NCBI RefSeq assembly: GCF_001202025.1
Contig: NZ_LGHS01000071.1
Location: 1 to 35,159 of the forward strand
Origin: Pseudorhodobacter aquimaris
GTDB lineage: Bacteria > Pseudomonadota > Alphaproteobacteria > Rhodobacterales > Rhodobacteraceae
Length of the DNA stretch: 35,159 bases
Reading direction: 5' to 3'
Notes under the pieces: model-generated
The model's input: only the letters and a program-made list of their open reading frames with translations
What the model was told of the DNA's origin: nothing
Database searches by the model: none
Shown: positions 16,169 to 25,536 of the stretch, in pieces
Numbering within the stretch: the stretch's first letter is position 1
Layout: each line of letters begins with the position of its first letter
Translations under genes and position numbers: made by a program

Positions 16169-17209
16169 TCAATCTGCGACATGCCAATGCACCGGAAAGC
16201 CCGGATCGAAAACAGTCACGGGGCCTGCTTCGGTCAGGATCTTGTCGGGCCATTCTGCGGGCGCGCCTTTGGTCAGGGTCATATTCGCCTCATTCACCGG
16301 CAGGCGGTAGAACGCCGGGCCATTGAGCGAGGTAAAGGCCTCCAGCTTGTCCAGCGCGTCGTCCTCTTCAAATACATGTGCCAGCAAGGGCATGGTATTG
16401 GTCGCGGTAAAACAGCCGGCACAGCCGCAGGCCTGTTCCTTGGCCGCATCGACATGCGGGGCGCTGTCGGTACCAAGGAAAAACCGCGCATCACCCGATG
16501 TTGCCGCGGCGCGCAGGGCAAGGCGGTGGGTCTCACGCTTTGCCACGGGCAGGCAGTAGTAATGCGGTTTGATGCCACCCGAAAGGATGTGATTGCGGTT
16601 GATGATCAGATGGTGTGTGGTGATCGTTGCCGCCAGATCATCGCCGCCGGCACGGGCATATTCCACGCCTTGCGATGTGGTGATATGTTCCATAACCACG
16701 CGCAAGCCGGGGATCGCGCGGCGCAAGGGGTCCAGCACGGTGTCGATAAACACGGCCTCACGGTCAAAGATATCCACGTTGGGGTCGGTCACCTCACCAT
16801 GCACACAAAGCGGCAGGCCAATCTCGGCCATCTTTTCCAGCACCGGGCGCACCTTGTTAAAGTCGCGCACACCAGAGCTGGAGTTGGTCGTCGCCCCCGC
16901 GGGATAAAGCTTCACCGCCTTCACCAGCCCAGATTTCGCGGCCGCGGCCACATCTTCGGGGTCGGTGCCTTCGGTTAGGTAGAGAACCATCAGGGGATCA
17001 AAGGACATGCCCTCGGGCAGGGCGGCCATGATCCGGGCGTGATAGGCGCGCGCATCCGCATGGGTGACCACAGGCGGAATAAGATTGGGCATGATGATTG
17101 CACGGGCAAAATGGCGGGCTGTTTCGGGCAGCACGCCTTGCAACATTGCGCCATCGCGCAAATGCAGGTGCCAGTCATCGGGGCGGCGGAGAGTGATGCT
17201 TTGTGTCAT
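16169..17209 (-). CDS. pyrC: Dihydroorotase (class II)
   Basis: A 346-residue zinc amidohydrolase, the usual length of E. coli-type PyrC, which closes carbamoyl-aspartate to dihydroorotate. Metal ligands appear as DWHLHLRDG near residue 11-19, the carboxylated Lys in [17 protein letters not shown], His in CVHGEV and MEHITT, and Asp in FLGTDSAPH. The ATG at 17209 gives exactly this length; the ribosome site is weak (GATGGG). The gene is followed by pyrE. Upstream, on the same strand, is the hydrolase-like gene of the glycan cluster, 91 bases away. Confidence 0.96.
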   Translation of the reverse strand: MTQSITLRRPDDWHLHLRDGAMLQGVLPETARHFARAIIMPNLIPPVVTHADARAYHARIMAALPEGMSFDPLMVLYLTEGTDPEDVAAAAKSGLVKAVKLYPAGATTNSSSGVRDFNKVRPVLEKMAEIGLPLCVHGEVTDPNVDIFDREAVFIDTVLDPLRRAIPGLRVVMEHITTSQGVEYARAGGDDLAATITTHHLIINRNHILSGGIKPHYYCLPVAKRETHRLALRAAATSGDARFFLGTDSAPHVDAAKEQACGCAGCFTATNTMPLLAHVFEEDDALDKLEAFTSLNGPAFYRLPVNEANMTLTKGAPAEWPDKILTEAGPVTVFDPGFPVHWHVAD

Positions 17210-17300
17210 AGCCCATCGGCTAGACCATTCGCCCATGATTTTCCAGATGCAAAAGCGCCCCTGAGGCTGCGAAGCTGTGGATTGTTTTTGGCCGCCCCGG

Positions 17301-18248
17301 TCAGGTTTTCTCGGCGCTACCGTTCTTTTCAAGCTTTTCCAGATGCTTGCGAAACACTGGCGCGCGCAATCGCTGGGTTACCGATCGGCAGATCATCGCC
17401 TCTCGTCCGGGTTGTTTGGCAAGGGTGCAGGCGCGCAGGATCCGGCGCAGGTAGGGACCGTAATTTCGCCGCTCTCGCCAAAGCTGGTTGAAGTAGTGGG
17501 GGGTCAGCCTGCCGTCGCAGGCGGATTTGATCAACTTTGGCAAAATGCCCATCTCGGCAAGGTTGGTTGCTACATCATCGCCCAGTAGTGGTGTTTTCAG
17601 GGCCGTGACCCATGGTTTACGAAACAGGGCGGCATGCATGGCATCAAGGCGGCTATAGGGATCGTGGACGGTAAACACCTGCGTCGCCCCTTCGGTCATA
17701 TCGGGGGCATAGCCGTAGCGGTCGTTGAAATTCAGCCGCCGCGCCTTTCGGCTGCGGGTATCCCATCCCGCTACTTGTGGGTCGAGCGTGGCGCGCGGCT
17801 GTAAGGTCAGCACCGTACAGCCCGGCGCCGCCACAGAAAAGGCTGCCGCAGCATAGGCCCCCATACCAGTGCCAACAAAAACCACGCGATCAAATTCATC
17901 AAAGAAGCATTCATCGACCAATTGGTCGATATACGCATAGACGTGCGGATCACGGTACCAAGAGTCGCCCTCGCTCAACAGGCTCAGATGGGACCAGCCG
18001 TTCTGGGTTGCCTGGCCAAAGATGCCGGGCATCGTTCCTGGCTCAAGCGCCTGAATATCTTCCAGCCGATCAAAGCTGATCACAAGTGTCGGGCCGTCCT
18101 CATTGAATACCGCCCAATGCGACGTGCCGATCGTATCGAAGGACCCGAGTTCCTCACCCATATTCCGCAAAAGCAACAGCACGTCATCGCGGCCATGCAT
18201 CGAATCCGATTCCCCCGCAGAAGGCTTCTTTTCGTCAATATATGGCAT
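17301..18248 (-). CDS. Alpha/beta-hydrolase-like protein without nucleophile Ser
   Basis: A 315-residue protein of a family common in roseobacters, sometimes labelled phosphoadenosine phosphosulfate reductase in databases; I see no PAPS-reductase motif. The strand-turn-helix [18 protein letters not shown] (residues 121-138) has the shape of a nucleophile elbow, but the GxSxG Ser is Gly (residue 128). DPYSRLD (196-202) and His205 are in the positions of an acid and a His. The same domain, with WYRDP/WFRDP, DPYxxLDxxH and a similar C-terminus, forms the last third of the protein at 21986-24193, where the Ser is present. It is therefore a paralogue, perhaps a binding or partner subunit. A CtrA-type site lies 180 bases upstream. 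Function unknown. Confidence 0.72.
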   Translation of the reverse strand: MPYIDEKKPSAGESDSMHGRDDVLLLLRNMGEELGSFDTIGTSHWAVFNEDGPTLVISFDRLEDIQALEPGTMPGIFGQATQNGWSHLSLLSEGDSWYRDPHVYAYIDQLVDECFFDEFDRVVFVGTGMGAYAAAAFSVAAPGCTVLTLQPRATLDPQVAGWDTRSRKARRLNFNDRYGYAPDMTEGATQVFTVHDPYSRLDAMHAALFRKPWVTALKTPLLGDDVATNLAEMGILPKLIKSACDGRLTPHYFNQLWRERRNYGPYLRRILRACTLAKQPGREAMICRSVTQRLRAPVFRKHLEKLEKNGSAEKT

Positions 18249-18427
18249 TTGGTTATCCGCCCAATCATTAATGTCCTCGCCGCAGCGATTGCCCCACCGT
18301 TATGGCCTTACTGCATGGCGCAATCGGGCAGAGAAAAAGGCAGTACCGTGACATTTAGTACAGACACCGGCGGTGCACACACGGACGCAACGGCTGAAAC
18401 CGACTCAATTGGTAACTACAGGTGTCG

Positions 18428-18442
18428 TTAACCTCTCGTTAA
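18428..18442. promoter_or_regulatory. CtrA-type binding site
   Basis: TTAA-CCTCTCG-TTAA is an exact TTAA-N7-TTAA match, with the TTAACC context of the Caulobacter consensus. It overlaps the stop codon of the glycosyltransferase gene and lies upstream of the hydrolase-like gene at 17301-18248. Confidence 0.5.
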
Positions 18443-19464
18443 CCTTTTTGAGCCGCGTGTGACCATATTAGTTTGGCCTGTGTTGCAGTCAGGCAGCGGG
18501 TGGGGGGACACATCAGCAACCGCCCGAAAAGGCTGCGCCAGGTTTCATGCTGCATCAAGGCGGCAAAGCGGTCGTGGCGCCATTTGACAGCTGTGTGGTG
18601 CAGGGCTGCAAGTGTGGCGTCGGTTTTGAGCGCGGCCAGAAGCGGAGCGCTGCGTGGGGAGATCTCTGCGATTGTGCTATCTTGAACATCGCAAAAGTTC
18701 CGCTCCACCCAATAGCCCATATCAAAGACAGAGGCATCCCGGTTCGCCCGCCCCCGATCGCATTTGAGCATATAGCTTTCCATCGCGCCCAAAGCGTAAT
18801 GGTTCATCTGCACGATCTGGTAATTGTCGCGGCCAAAGGGGGTTAAGATACGGGTGCGGTGAAACTCGGGGGGCAGCTCACGGCCTGACCCGTCGAACCA
18901 GCGTTGGCGGGTGATGTCATCGGGGCTGCGGGGGCGGTGAACACCCAGTTTGCGGTAGCTGCCATCATTGCGAAACAGCGTCTTGAACAGGGCTGCGCGC
19001 CACGGCCAATGCAATACTGCTGGTGCGGCACGGGTAAAGACCTCGGTCATGGGCGCATCACGAAAACGCACCACACCGGCATTGCCGAACATGCGCCATG
19101 TCATCGGGATCGCCGTCGCATCGGGCAGGGCGGTCAAAAGCGCGCTCAGGCTGCGGTCCCCGACATGGATATTGACGAATTCATCAATATCGCAAACCAG
19201 GATCCAATCGGCCTTTTTGACCAAAGGATGTTTGTCCGCGGCCTTGAGGGCTGCCCATTGTGGGCCTTCCTCATGCGGGCCGTCATTGCGGATATGGGTC
19301 AGAATGCCCATCTCTTGCAGCCGGTCCAGCATAAGGTCGGTGCCATCGCTGCACTCATTGGAAAAGACCAGAAAATCGGTAAAGCCGCAGGCCTGATGAT
19401 GGGCCAGCCATTCCAACAGGAATGCCCCCTCGTTGCGCAGGATCAGGACCGCGAGGAAACGCAT
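18439..19464 (-). CDS. Glycosyltransferase family 2-like protein (DxD type)
   Basis: A 341-residue GT-A fold glycosyltransferase of the Glyco_tranf_2_4/GT92-like type. LILRNEGAFLLEWLAHH near residues 7-23 starts the nucleotide-sugar domain, FSNECSDGTD follows, and the metal-binding DxD is in CDIDEF (91-96). LGVHRPR and the QMNHYALGAMESYMLKCDRGRA block are conserved in the family. I use the ATG at 19464 (MRFLAV). A TTG at 19491 overlaps the previous stop by 3 bases, has a very strong GGGGGAGG seven bases upstream and would add nine residues. It is closely related to the C-terminal domain of the preceding gene, with which it is co-transcribed. Sugar and acceptor unknown. Confidence 0.8.
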   Translation of the reverse strand: MRFLAVLILRNEGAFLLEWLAHHQACGFTDFLVFSNECSDGTDLMLDRLQEMGILTHIRNDGPHEEGPQWAALKAADKHPLVKKADWILVCDIDEFVNIHVGDRSLSALLTALPDATAIPMTWRMFGNAGVVRFRDAPMTEVFTRAAPAVLHWPWRAALFKTLFRNDGSYRKLGVHRPRSPDDITRQRWFDGSGRELPPEFHRTRILTPFGRDNYQIVQMNHYALGAMESYMLKCDRGRANRDASVFDMGYWVERNFCDVQDSTIAEISPRSAPLLAALKTDATLAALHHTAVKWRHDRFAALMQHETWRSLFGRLLMCPPTRCLTATQAKLIWSHAAQKG

Positions 19465-19487
19465 CGCCTTTGTTTCCTTATCGCGGC

Positions 19488-21737
19488 TCAATGTTCTGCC
19501 TCCCCCTTGTGATCGACGGTAAAGAAGTAATCAGGGGGCAGATCGCGCTGGTGCATATCTTCGGGGATCACGGCAGGGCCTGCCGAAAATACCGCCGAGC
19601 CGAAATGCTGCTGCATCTTGCACAGGGCCTGCATGCGCGGGCCGGTCAGCTCTGCATAAAAGTTCCGGTAATTTTGGGTCTGCATCAGCTCGGTGATCTT
19701 GGCACGGTGGCAGGCAACGCTATGGTCATGTGCCGCACGAATGTCAGGATCGGCCAGCAGGGCATCCGTCTGCTCGCGCAGCGCGGGGATCATGCGCTGG
19801 ATGCTGTGATCCCTGTCCATGTTGTGGTTCATCCGAAACCAGTAATTCAGCCCCTGATCCCGGTCAACATGGTTCACCCGGCCTCGGTCGCGCTTGACCA
19901 GAAAGCTTTGGGCAGAGCGCACGGCATAATGGTTCAACTGCACCCAGTCATAGCCATATGTCTCCAGCGTTGACCGCCAGCCATTGCGAAACATGCTGCG
20001 CGGCAGGGGGCGCCCCGAGCCATTCAGCCACTTCACCTGATCCCAAAGATCGGGCACCAAGCCCTTGGGCCGGTGGACACCCAGCTTTTTATACATATCG
20101 ATATTGCGGAAAAGCGTTTTGAACCCCCAGGCCTGATGCGGTTTGCGGATCACCTCTGGCGCGCAAGCGGTGAATTGTTCCGTGATGAAACGGTCCTCGT
20201 ATTCATGCACATCATCATTGCCGAACAAGCGCCAGGTCAGCGAGATCATATTCGCCTCACCCATCGCCTTATAAAGGTCGGGCAGGGTGCCATTGCCGAT
20301 CTTGATGTTGATAAATTCATCCACATCCATGCAGATGCCCCAGCCACAGTTTTGCATGACCGGCTCGGATTCCGCGGCTTGAAGCGCGGCATGTTGCGGC
20401 TTCAGATCGCCGCCGGGGGTAAAGGGGTTGATGCGGTGCTGCACGATGCCCTTGGCCTGCAACAGGTCCAACATGGTATCGGTGCCATCGGTGCAATCAT
20501 TGGTATAGATCAGGAAATCATCCACCCCGATTGCAAGGTGATAGGCCAGCCATTCCAGAATAAACGGCCCCTCGTTTTTCATCGTGGTGACAATCGCGGT
20601 GCGCCCCCCCTCCGCGGCCGCTTTGGGCGCGGGTTTTATCTTGGAGACGGGGGCGCGGACGGGTTTATGGTCAAAAACATCCCTTGCCATGGCGATCAGG
20701 CTGTCTTGTTCCACCAGCGAGGTCTTTGGCGCAAGTTCGGATGCGCTGCGCCCCGGTATCTTGATCGCCATTGCGCGAAAGAAAGGCACGGCGCGGTTTG
20801 GTTCGGGGTTGGTATAGGCCACCCGCATCATGCGCCATGTATTCGAAAGACCTGCCTTTTGCGGCGTCACCCCCCAGCGGACCATCGGTTTGGTCACGTC
20901 AAAACCCGCACAAATATGGTCGGGGATGCGGGGGGCGGTGTTATTGCGCACCCGCCAAGGATAGACCCGCGTTCCGGCCAGAAAGACAGCCCCGTTTTTG
21001 GCACTGTCACACAGGTCGAATGCGTCGGGGGCCCCCTTGGGCCTGGGGGCCAGAAAGTCGGGAATATCCAGTGTCAGAACGGCACGTGCATCCTGCAAGA
21101 AGCGCCATTTGACCACCTCATAGATCAGCGGCTGCCCTAGCGGGGCGCGCCACGGATCGGGGGCGGGCGGCTCCATCCGGTCCTTGCCGGGGGCGTCGGG
21201 GGCAAGGAAGACGTCGTTCTCAGGGCCGAAACCGGATTTGCCCATGGCGATGGGGCAATCCAGAAGCACCACGCGCATATCGATGCCTGTGGCTGTCAAT
21301 GCGGCGGCCAGCCCCGTGCGAAAACTGTATTCGGGCAGACGGTTGATGATAACGGCCCCCGTGGCGCCGTGATGGCGGGCGTGATAGGTCAACCATTCAA
21401 CAACCTGCGCGACGGTTTCCGACATCCGAAAACCAAGCAAACAGTTGCGACCGGCCAGAAGTGCAGGCTCTGCCAAGGTTGGTTCCAGCGTCAGGATGCT
21501 ACCATCTGTGCGCGCCAGATGCACCGTATCAGAGGCCTGAACGGTGACCATTGCCGCGCCCGATACATCGCGCAGATCCAATGGCAGGGCAGAGCCGGCG
21601 CGGGCATCCGGTGCAAAGGCTCCGACCCCGACACCTGCACCAAAGAACATATGCACTTGGTCAGGCGACACCCGCACGCAATCCAGCAAAAGCCCTGTCC
21701 CCGCGAGCATCCGCGCGCCAAGTTGGCGGTGGATCAT
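19488..21737 (-). CDS. Tandem glycosyltransferase-like protein, first domain degenerate
   Basis: A 749-residue protein. Residues about 380-730 are a GT-A glycosyltransferase very like its neighbour: TTMKNEGPFILEWLAYH, YTNDCTDGTD, the DxD MDVDEF (470-475), LGVHRPKG and QLNHYAVRSAQSFLVKRDRGR. Residues about 95-330 look like a second, worn copy: FRMSETVAQVVEWLTYHA parallels the first motif and TLDIPDF (222-228) stands where the DxD should be, with one acidic residue replaced by Pro. The first 95 residues are not recognised. A linker at 358-378 is rich in Pro, Ala and Lys. The ATG at 21737 has GAGGG ten bases upstream; a TTG fourteen codons upstream is less likely. The downstream glycosyltransferase starts at its stop. 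Confidence 0.75.
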   Translation of the reverse strand: MIHRQLGARMLAGTGLLLDCVRVSPDQVHMFFGAGVGVGAFAPDARAGSALPLDLRDVSGAAMVTVQASDTVHLARTDGSILTLEPTLAEPALLAGRNCLLGFRMSETVAQVVEWLTYHARHHGATGAVIINRLPEYSFRTGLAAALTATGIDMRVVLLDCPIAMGKSGFGPENDVFLAPDAPGKDRMEPPAPDPWRAPLGQPLIYEVVKWRFLQDARAVLTLDIPDFLAPRPKGAPDAFDLCDSAKNGAVFLAGTRVYPWRVRNNTAPRIPDHICAGFDVTKPMVRWGVTPQKAGLSNTWRMMRVAYTNPEPNRAVPFFRAMAIKIPGRSASELAPKTSLVEQDSLIAMARDVFDHKPVRAPVSKIKPAPKAAAEGGRTAIVTTMKNEGPFILEWLAYHLAIGVDDFLIYTNDCTDGTDTMLDLLQAKGIVQHRINPFTPGGDLKPQHAALQAAESEPVMQNCGWGICMDVDEFINIKIGNGTLPDLYKAMGEANMISLTWRLFGNDDVHEYEDRFITEQFTACAPEVIRKPHQAWGFKTLFRNIDMYKKLGVHRPKGLVPDLWDQVKWLNGSGRPLPRSMFRNGWRSTLETYGYDWVQLNHYAVRSAQSFLVKRDRGRVNHVDRDQGLNYWFRMNHNMDRDHSIQRMIPALREQTDALLADPDIRAAHDHSVACHRAKITELMQTQNYRNFYAELTGPRMQALCKMQQHFGSAVFSAGPAVIPEDMHQRDLPPDYFFTVDHKGEAEH

Positions 21738-21918
21738 GGTGCAGGATCCCTCAGTGCCTTGATTGCCCACAGATTTCAAATTCCCTTGCCTCGGATGCGC
21801 TTTTACATGCGGTCAAACCCGCCATTTCCTTGATTTTTAGCATATGGCGGGAATACGGTCCAAGTAAACTCATGCGGGATTTTCTATACTTCATTGGCAA
21901 AACACCATAATTTCGCCA

Positions 21919-21945
21919 GAGTAGCGCGGATACTGGGCGCTACTC
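21919..21945. promoter_or_regulatory. Perfect 9-base palindrome in the divergent promoter region
   Basis: GAGTAGCGC and GCGCTACTC flank a 9-base centre (21919-21927 and 21937-21945). It lies 40 bases before the ATG at 21986, in the 248-base gap between divergent glycan genes. It could be an operator or a 5'-leader hairpin; no T-run follows, so a terminator is unlikely. Confidence 0.4.
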
Positions 21946-21985
21946 GTCTTTGAATTGAAAGGCGCAAAGGGCAGGGCATTTGCGA

Positions 21986-24193
21986 ATGGCACGAACACGC
22001 GAGGTTGGTACGCTTTGGATCGGCGGGGCGCTAAGCTGGATGGAACAGCTTTGCCTGAAAAGCTTTGTGGACAAGGGCCAAAAGATCACGCTTTTCTCTT
22101 ATGAGGAGGTCGCGAATGTGCCCGATGGTGTAACCCGCCGCGATGGCCGTGAGATCCTCGATACCGATGATTTTATCAAGTACGAGAAAAAAGACAGCTT
22201 TGCGCTTTTTGCCGATTACTTCCGGCTTCATATGATTCGCAAAAACCCGGGCATGATCTGGGTGGATACCGATGTCTATTGCCACCGGGTGATGGATTAT
22301 GACAGCGATTACGTGATGGGATTCGAGCTGCCGGGGGGGCGGCGGGTGAATAACGCGATTCTGGGCCTTCCGGCCGAGAGCGCGGTTTTGCAAGAGATGT
22401 TGGCATTCACAGAGGATCGCTATTCCATCGCGCCCTTTCTCAAGGAGGCTTTGCAAAAGGAATATCGCGCGGCGGCTGAGGCGGGCAGGCCAGTGCATGT
22501 CTCGCAGCAACCTTGGGGGGTGTGGGGCCCGCTGATGGTGACGCATTTCATTCACAAGCACGGTTTGGCGCATGAGGTGCAACCGCTAGCGGCCTTTTAT
22601 CCGATACCCTTTCCCCAGCGCTTGAAATTCCTGCGCCGCCAGTCCGAGGTTTTGAACCTGTTGACACCCGAAACGACTGCGCTGCATCTCTGGGCCTCTA
22701 ACAAACGAGAACTGGATCTGCGGCACAACGGTATCCCGCGCAAAGGCAGCTATTTCGCAGAGCTGTTGCAACGCCATGATATACAGCCGCAAAAAGCCCC
22801 CCTGACGGGCCGCGGCCGAAGGAGGTTCGACGCAAATCTGCTGGATGATGTTGATTTGAAACAGGTAACCCGTTTTGCCGATATTGGCGGGAACGCCCAG
22901 ACGATGGCCCTTGCGGCCTGGGTCAAATGGGGGTGTAGCATTGACCTGATCGATATTGGCCGAAACGGGCTCTGGCCCGATGGGCCGTCAGATTGGGTTG
23001 CGCGCTACCGGCAATTCCTGACCGATCACGGTGTGCCTTTTGACCAGATAAATCTGTGTGGCAAAGAGGATGATTTGCGACCGGCAGAGGTGGTTACCAA
23101 TCTGACGGGCTTTGGCGATCTTTACCGCATTCCGCCATTGGGGCCGGTTCTTGACCATGTGCTTGCCCCCGGTGGATGCCTGATATCCGATATCCGCAAA
23201 GGCTCGGGCGGCTATCCGTTCTTTCGTCCGCGCGGTACGCTTGCACGGCTGTCCACACGCAAAGATGCGGGGGGCGAGGTGCATCGTGTCCTGTTAACCG
23301 CGCATAAGGACACCCCGCAATCCCCCGATGCTGATCGAAGCTGGGCCGAGATTGCGCAGGGCCTTGCGGGCAAGGAGGGATTTTACCGTGAGGGCGGCGA
23401 CCATGCGATGTTGTTTATCAAGCGTTCCGATACGCTTGTCGTGACCTTTGACAACCTCGATATTGCGATGGAAAAACGCGAGGATCGGCGGCCTTGGGGC
23501 TTTGCCTTTGTGGAGAAACAGGGCTGGTCGATGCTGGGGGTGACGGCGGCGGGCTGGACCTGGTTTCGTGACCCTTGGGTTTATGCGCAGTTTGACGCGC
23601 TGAAAGACACAGGTTTTTTCAAACAGTTCAAACGGGTGGTGTTTTACGGTGCCTCGATGGGGGGCTATGGGGCTTGTGCTTTTGCGGCGGCCTGTCCGGG
23701 TGCGGATGTGGTCGCGATCTCGCCGCAATCAACGCTGGACAAGACGCTGGTTCCTTTTGAGACACGTTATAAAACCGCATGGGATCGGGATTTCTCGGGG
23801 CCTTATGGCGATGCGGCCAAGGTCTCGGCCGCGGCGGGGCGTGTGACCTTGATCTATGACCCCTATGAGCCGCTGGATAGCGGGCATGTCGCGCGGTTTA
23901 TGGCCGGAAATGTGGTGAGGCTGCGCGCGCCGCTTTTGGGGCACCGGCTGGGGTCAAGCTTGCAGCAGATGGGGATATTGTCGCTGATTGTTCTGGCGGC
24001 ATTGAACGGAACACTGACCGAGGCCGATTTCTATCAACGCCTGCGTGCGCGAAAGCAGTTCGGCCGCTATCAAAAAGAGCTGTTCAACCGTGCGGTGTCC
24101 AAGGGCCATCCCGAGCTTGCCCGCAGGATGGGGCGATGGGTGCTGACGCATGGGGGAAACCGGCATATCCGCAAGGCGCTGGAAAAATTGTAG
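21986..24193 (+). CDS. Three-module protein: GT32-like glycosyltransferase, Rossmann domain, hydrolase-like domain
   Basis: A 735-residue fusion. Residues 1-265 resemble GT32/capsule-type glycosyltransferases: FADYFRLHMI, the DxD in WVDTDVYCHR (92-101), NNAILGLP and WGPLMVTHF. Residues about 290-440 look like a Rossmann/SAM-methyltransferase fold: TRFADIGGNAQTMALAAWV, SIDLIDIGRN, then HVLAPGGCLISDIRKGSGGY. Residues about 480-735 are an alpha/beta-hydrolase-like domain with an intact elbow YGASMGGYG (Ser557), DPYEPLDSGH (625-634) and a C-terminus shared with the stand-alone protein at 17301-18248. The ATG at 21986 is used; a TTG two codons earlier is also open. It is divergent from the tandem glycosyltransferase gene. 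I infer a bifunctional surface-glycan enzyme that adds a sugar and modifies or trims it. Confidence 0.7.
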   Translation: MARTREVGTLWIGGALSWMEQLCLKSFVDKGQKITLFSYEEVANVPDGVTRRDGREILDTDDFIKYEKKDSFALFADYFRLHMIRKNPGMIWVDTDVYCHRVMDYDSDYVMGFELPGGRRVNNAILGLPAESAVLQEMLAFTEDRYSIAPFLKEALQKEYRAAAEAGRPVHVSQQPWGVWGPLMVTHFIHKHGLAHEVQPLAAFYPIPFPQRLKFLRRQSEVLNLLTPETTALHLWASNKRELDLRHNGIPRKGSYFAELLQRHDIQPQKAPLTGRGRRRFDANLLDDVDLKQVTRFADIGGNAQTMALAAWVKWGCSIDLIDIGRNGLWPDGPSDWVARYRQFLTDHGVPFDQINLCGKEDDLRPAEVVTNLTGFGDLYRIPPLGPVLDHVLAPGGCLISDIRKGSGGYPFFRPRGTLARLSTRKDAGGEVHRVLLTAHKDTPQSPDADRSWAEIAQGLAGKEGFYREGGDHAMLFIKRSDTLVVTFDNLDIAMEKREDRRPWGFAFVEKQGWSMLGVTAAGWTWFRDPWVYAQFDALKDTGFFKQFKRVVFYGASMGGYGACAFAAACPGADVVAISPQSTLDKTLVPFETRYKTAWDRDFSGPYGDAAKVSAAAGRVTLIYDPYEPLDSGHVARFMAGNVVRLRAPLLGHRLGSSLQQMGILSLIVLAALNGTLTEADFYQRLRARKQFGRYQKELFNRAVSKGHPELARRMGRWVLTHGGNRHIRKALEKL

Positions 24194-24251
24194 AGAGGGG
24201 CGCTCCCGCCATTCGTTGACGCGTGCCGCGTCGCCTCAAGGTTGGGCCAGG

Positions 24252-24304
24252 CCGCGCGCGCGGGCGCGCGGCAAGACACCTGCCACATAGAATGCTGCAG
24301 GTGT
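24252..24304. terminator. Two hairpins between the glycan fusion gene and gcdH
   Basis: CCGCGCGC-GCGG-GCGCGCGG (24252-24271) and ACACCTGC/GCAGGTGT (24276-24283 with 24297-24304) lie between convergent genes. They may stop transcription from both sides. Neither is followed by a clear T-run. Confidence 0.4.
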
Positions 24305-24318
24305 TCGGGAGGCAGGCG

Positions 24319-25536
24319 TTAAAAGAACGCCTGCAAGCCGGTGATCGCGCGGCCAAGGATCAGCGCGTGTACGTCATGCGTGCCTTCATAGGTGTTGACC
24401 GTTTCCAGGTTCACCATATGGCGCATGATCTGGTAGTCTTCCTGAATGCCGTTTCCACCGTGCATATCGCGCGAATTGCGGGCAATCTCCAAGGCCTTGC
24501 CGCAGTTGTTGCGCTTGACAATAGAGATCATCTCGGGCGCTGCATTGGCGCTGTCCATCAGCCGTCCGACCTGCAAGGAGGCCTGCGTGCCAAGGGCGAT
24601 ATCGGTCATCATATTGGCAAGTTTGAGCTGATAGATCTGGGTCTGGGCCAGCGGTTTGTTGAACTGCTTGCGGTCCAGCCCGTATTGACGCGCGGCCTGC
24701 ATGCAGAATTCCGCCGCGCCAAGAACGCCCCATGAAATCCCGTAGCGCGCGCGGTTGAGACAGCCAAACGGACCTTTCAGCCCTTCGACATTTGGCAGCA
24801 AGGCATCCTCGCCCACTTCGACATCCTTCATCACGATCTCGCCGGTGATGGAGGCGCGCAGGCTCAGCTTGCCGGTGATCTTGGGCGCCGATAGTCCTGC
24901 CATGCCTTTTTCCAGCACAAAGCCGCGGATCTTGCCGCCATGCGCCTCGGATTTGGCCCAGACCACGAAGACATCCGCGATCGGAGAGTTGGAGATCCAC
25001 ATCTTGGCGCCGTTAAGCACATAGCCATTCGCGGTTTTCTTGGCGACGGTTTTCATGCCCGCCGGATCGGAACCCGCGTCAGGCTCGGTCAGGCCAAAAC
25101 AGCCGATCCACTCGCCACTTGCCAGTTTCGGCAGGTATTTCTTGCGCTGCTCTTCGGAGCCGTAGGCATAGATCGGGTACATCACCAAGGACGATTGCAC
25201 CGACATCATCGAACGGTAACCGCTGTCGACACGCTCCACCTCACGCGCGACCAAACCGTAGGCGACGTAAGAGGCACCGATGCCGCCGTATTCCTCAGGG
25301 ACGGTCACGCCCAAAAGCCCCATCTCGCCCATCTCGCGGAAGATCTCGGGGTCGGTGCTTTCGTCGCGGTAGGCGGCAGTCACACGCGGTTGCAGCTTTT
25401 CCTGGGCATAGGCACGGGCGGCATCGCGCAGCATCCGCTCTTCCTCGGTCAGCTGGGCATCAAGACGGAAGGGGTCTTCCCAATCGAAACGGTTGAGATC
25501 CGGGGCGTCTTTGGCTTTGAGTGTCGGCTTGTCCAT
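24319..25536 (-). CDS. gcdH: Glutaryl-CoA dehydrogenase
   Basis: A 405-residue flavin acyl-CoA dehydrogenase, most like GcdH, which oxidises and decarboxylates glutaryl-CoA to crotonyl-CoA in lysine and tryptophan breakdown. [17 protein letters not shown] at the N-terminus, [31 protein letters not shown] and the [13 protein letters not shown] segment with its substrate-binding Arg are typical. The catalytic Glu is in [20 protein letters not shown] near the C-terminus. The start at 25536 has GGAG seven bases upstream; the open frame extends 35 codons further without family support. A LysR regulator is divergent, 85 bases away. The last codons overlap a 9-base inverted repeat (24312-24334). Confidence 0.93.
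   Translation of the reverse strand: MDKPTLKAKDAPDLNRFDWEDPFRLDAQLTEEERMLRDAARAYAQEKLQPRVTAAYRDESTDPEIFREMGEMGLLGVTVPEEYGGIGASYVAYGLVAREVERVDSGYRSMMSVQSSLVMYPIYAYGSEEQRKKYLPKLASGEWIGCFGLTEPDAGSDPAGMKTVAKKTANGYVLNGAKMWISNSPIADVFVVWAKSEAHGGKIRGFVLEKGMAGLSAPKITGKLSLRASITGEIVMKDVEVGEDALLPNVEGLKGPFGCLNRARYGISWGVLGAAEFCMQAARQYGLDRKQFNKPLAQTQIYQLKLANMMTDIALGTQASLQVGRLMDSANAAPEMISIVKRNNCGKALEIARNSRDMHGGNGIQEDYQIMRHMVNLETVNTYEGTHDVHALILGRAITGLQAFF

Noticed and set aside
17301-18248. Phosphoadenosine phosphosulfate reductase annotation
   Set aside because: No ATP-pyrophosphatase SGGxD loop and no C-terminal ECG-type motif; the sequence is hydrolase-like instead.
24312-24334. Perfect 9-base hairpin as gcdH terminator
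   Set aside because: It spans the last codons and stop of gcdH, so the match may come from coding sequence; the hairpins further downstream are better candidates.
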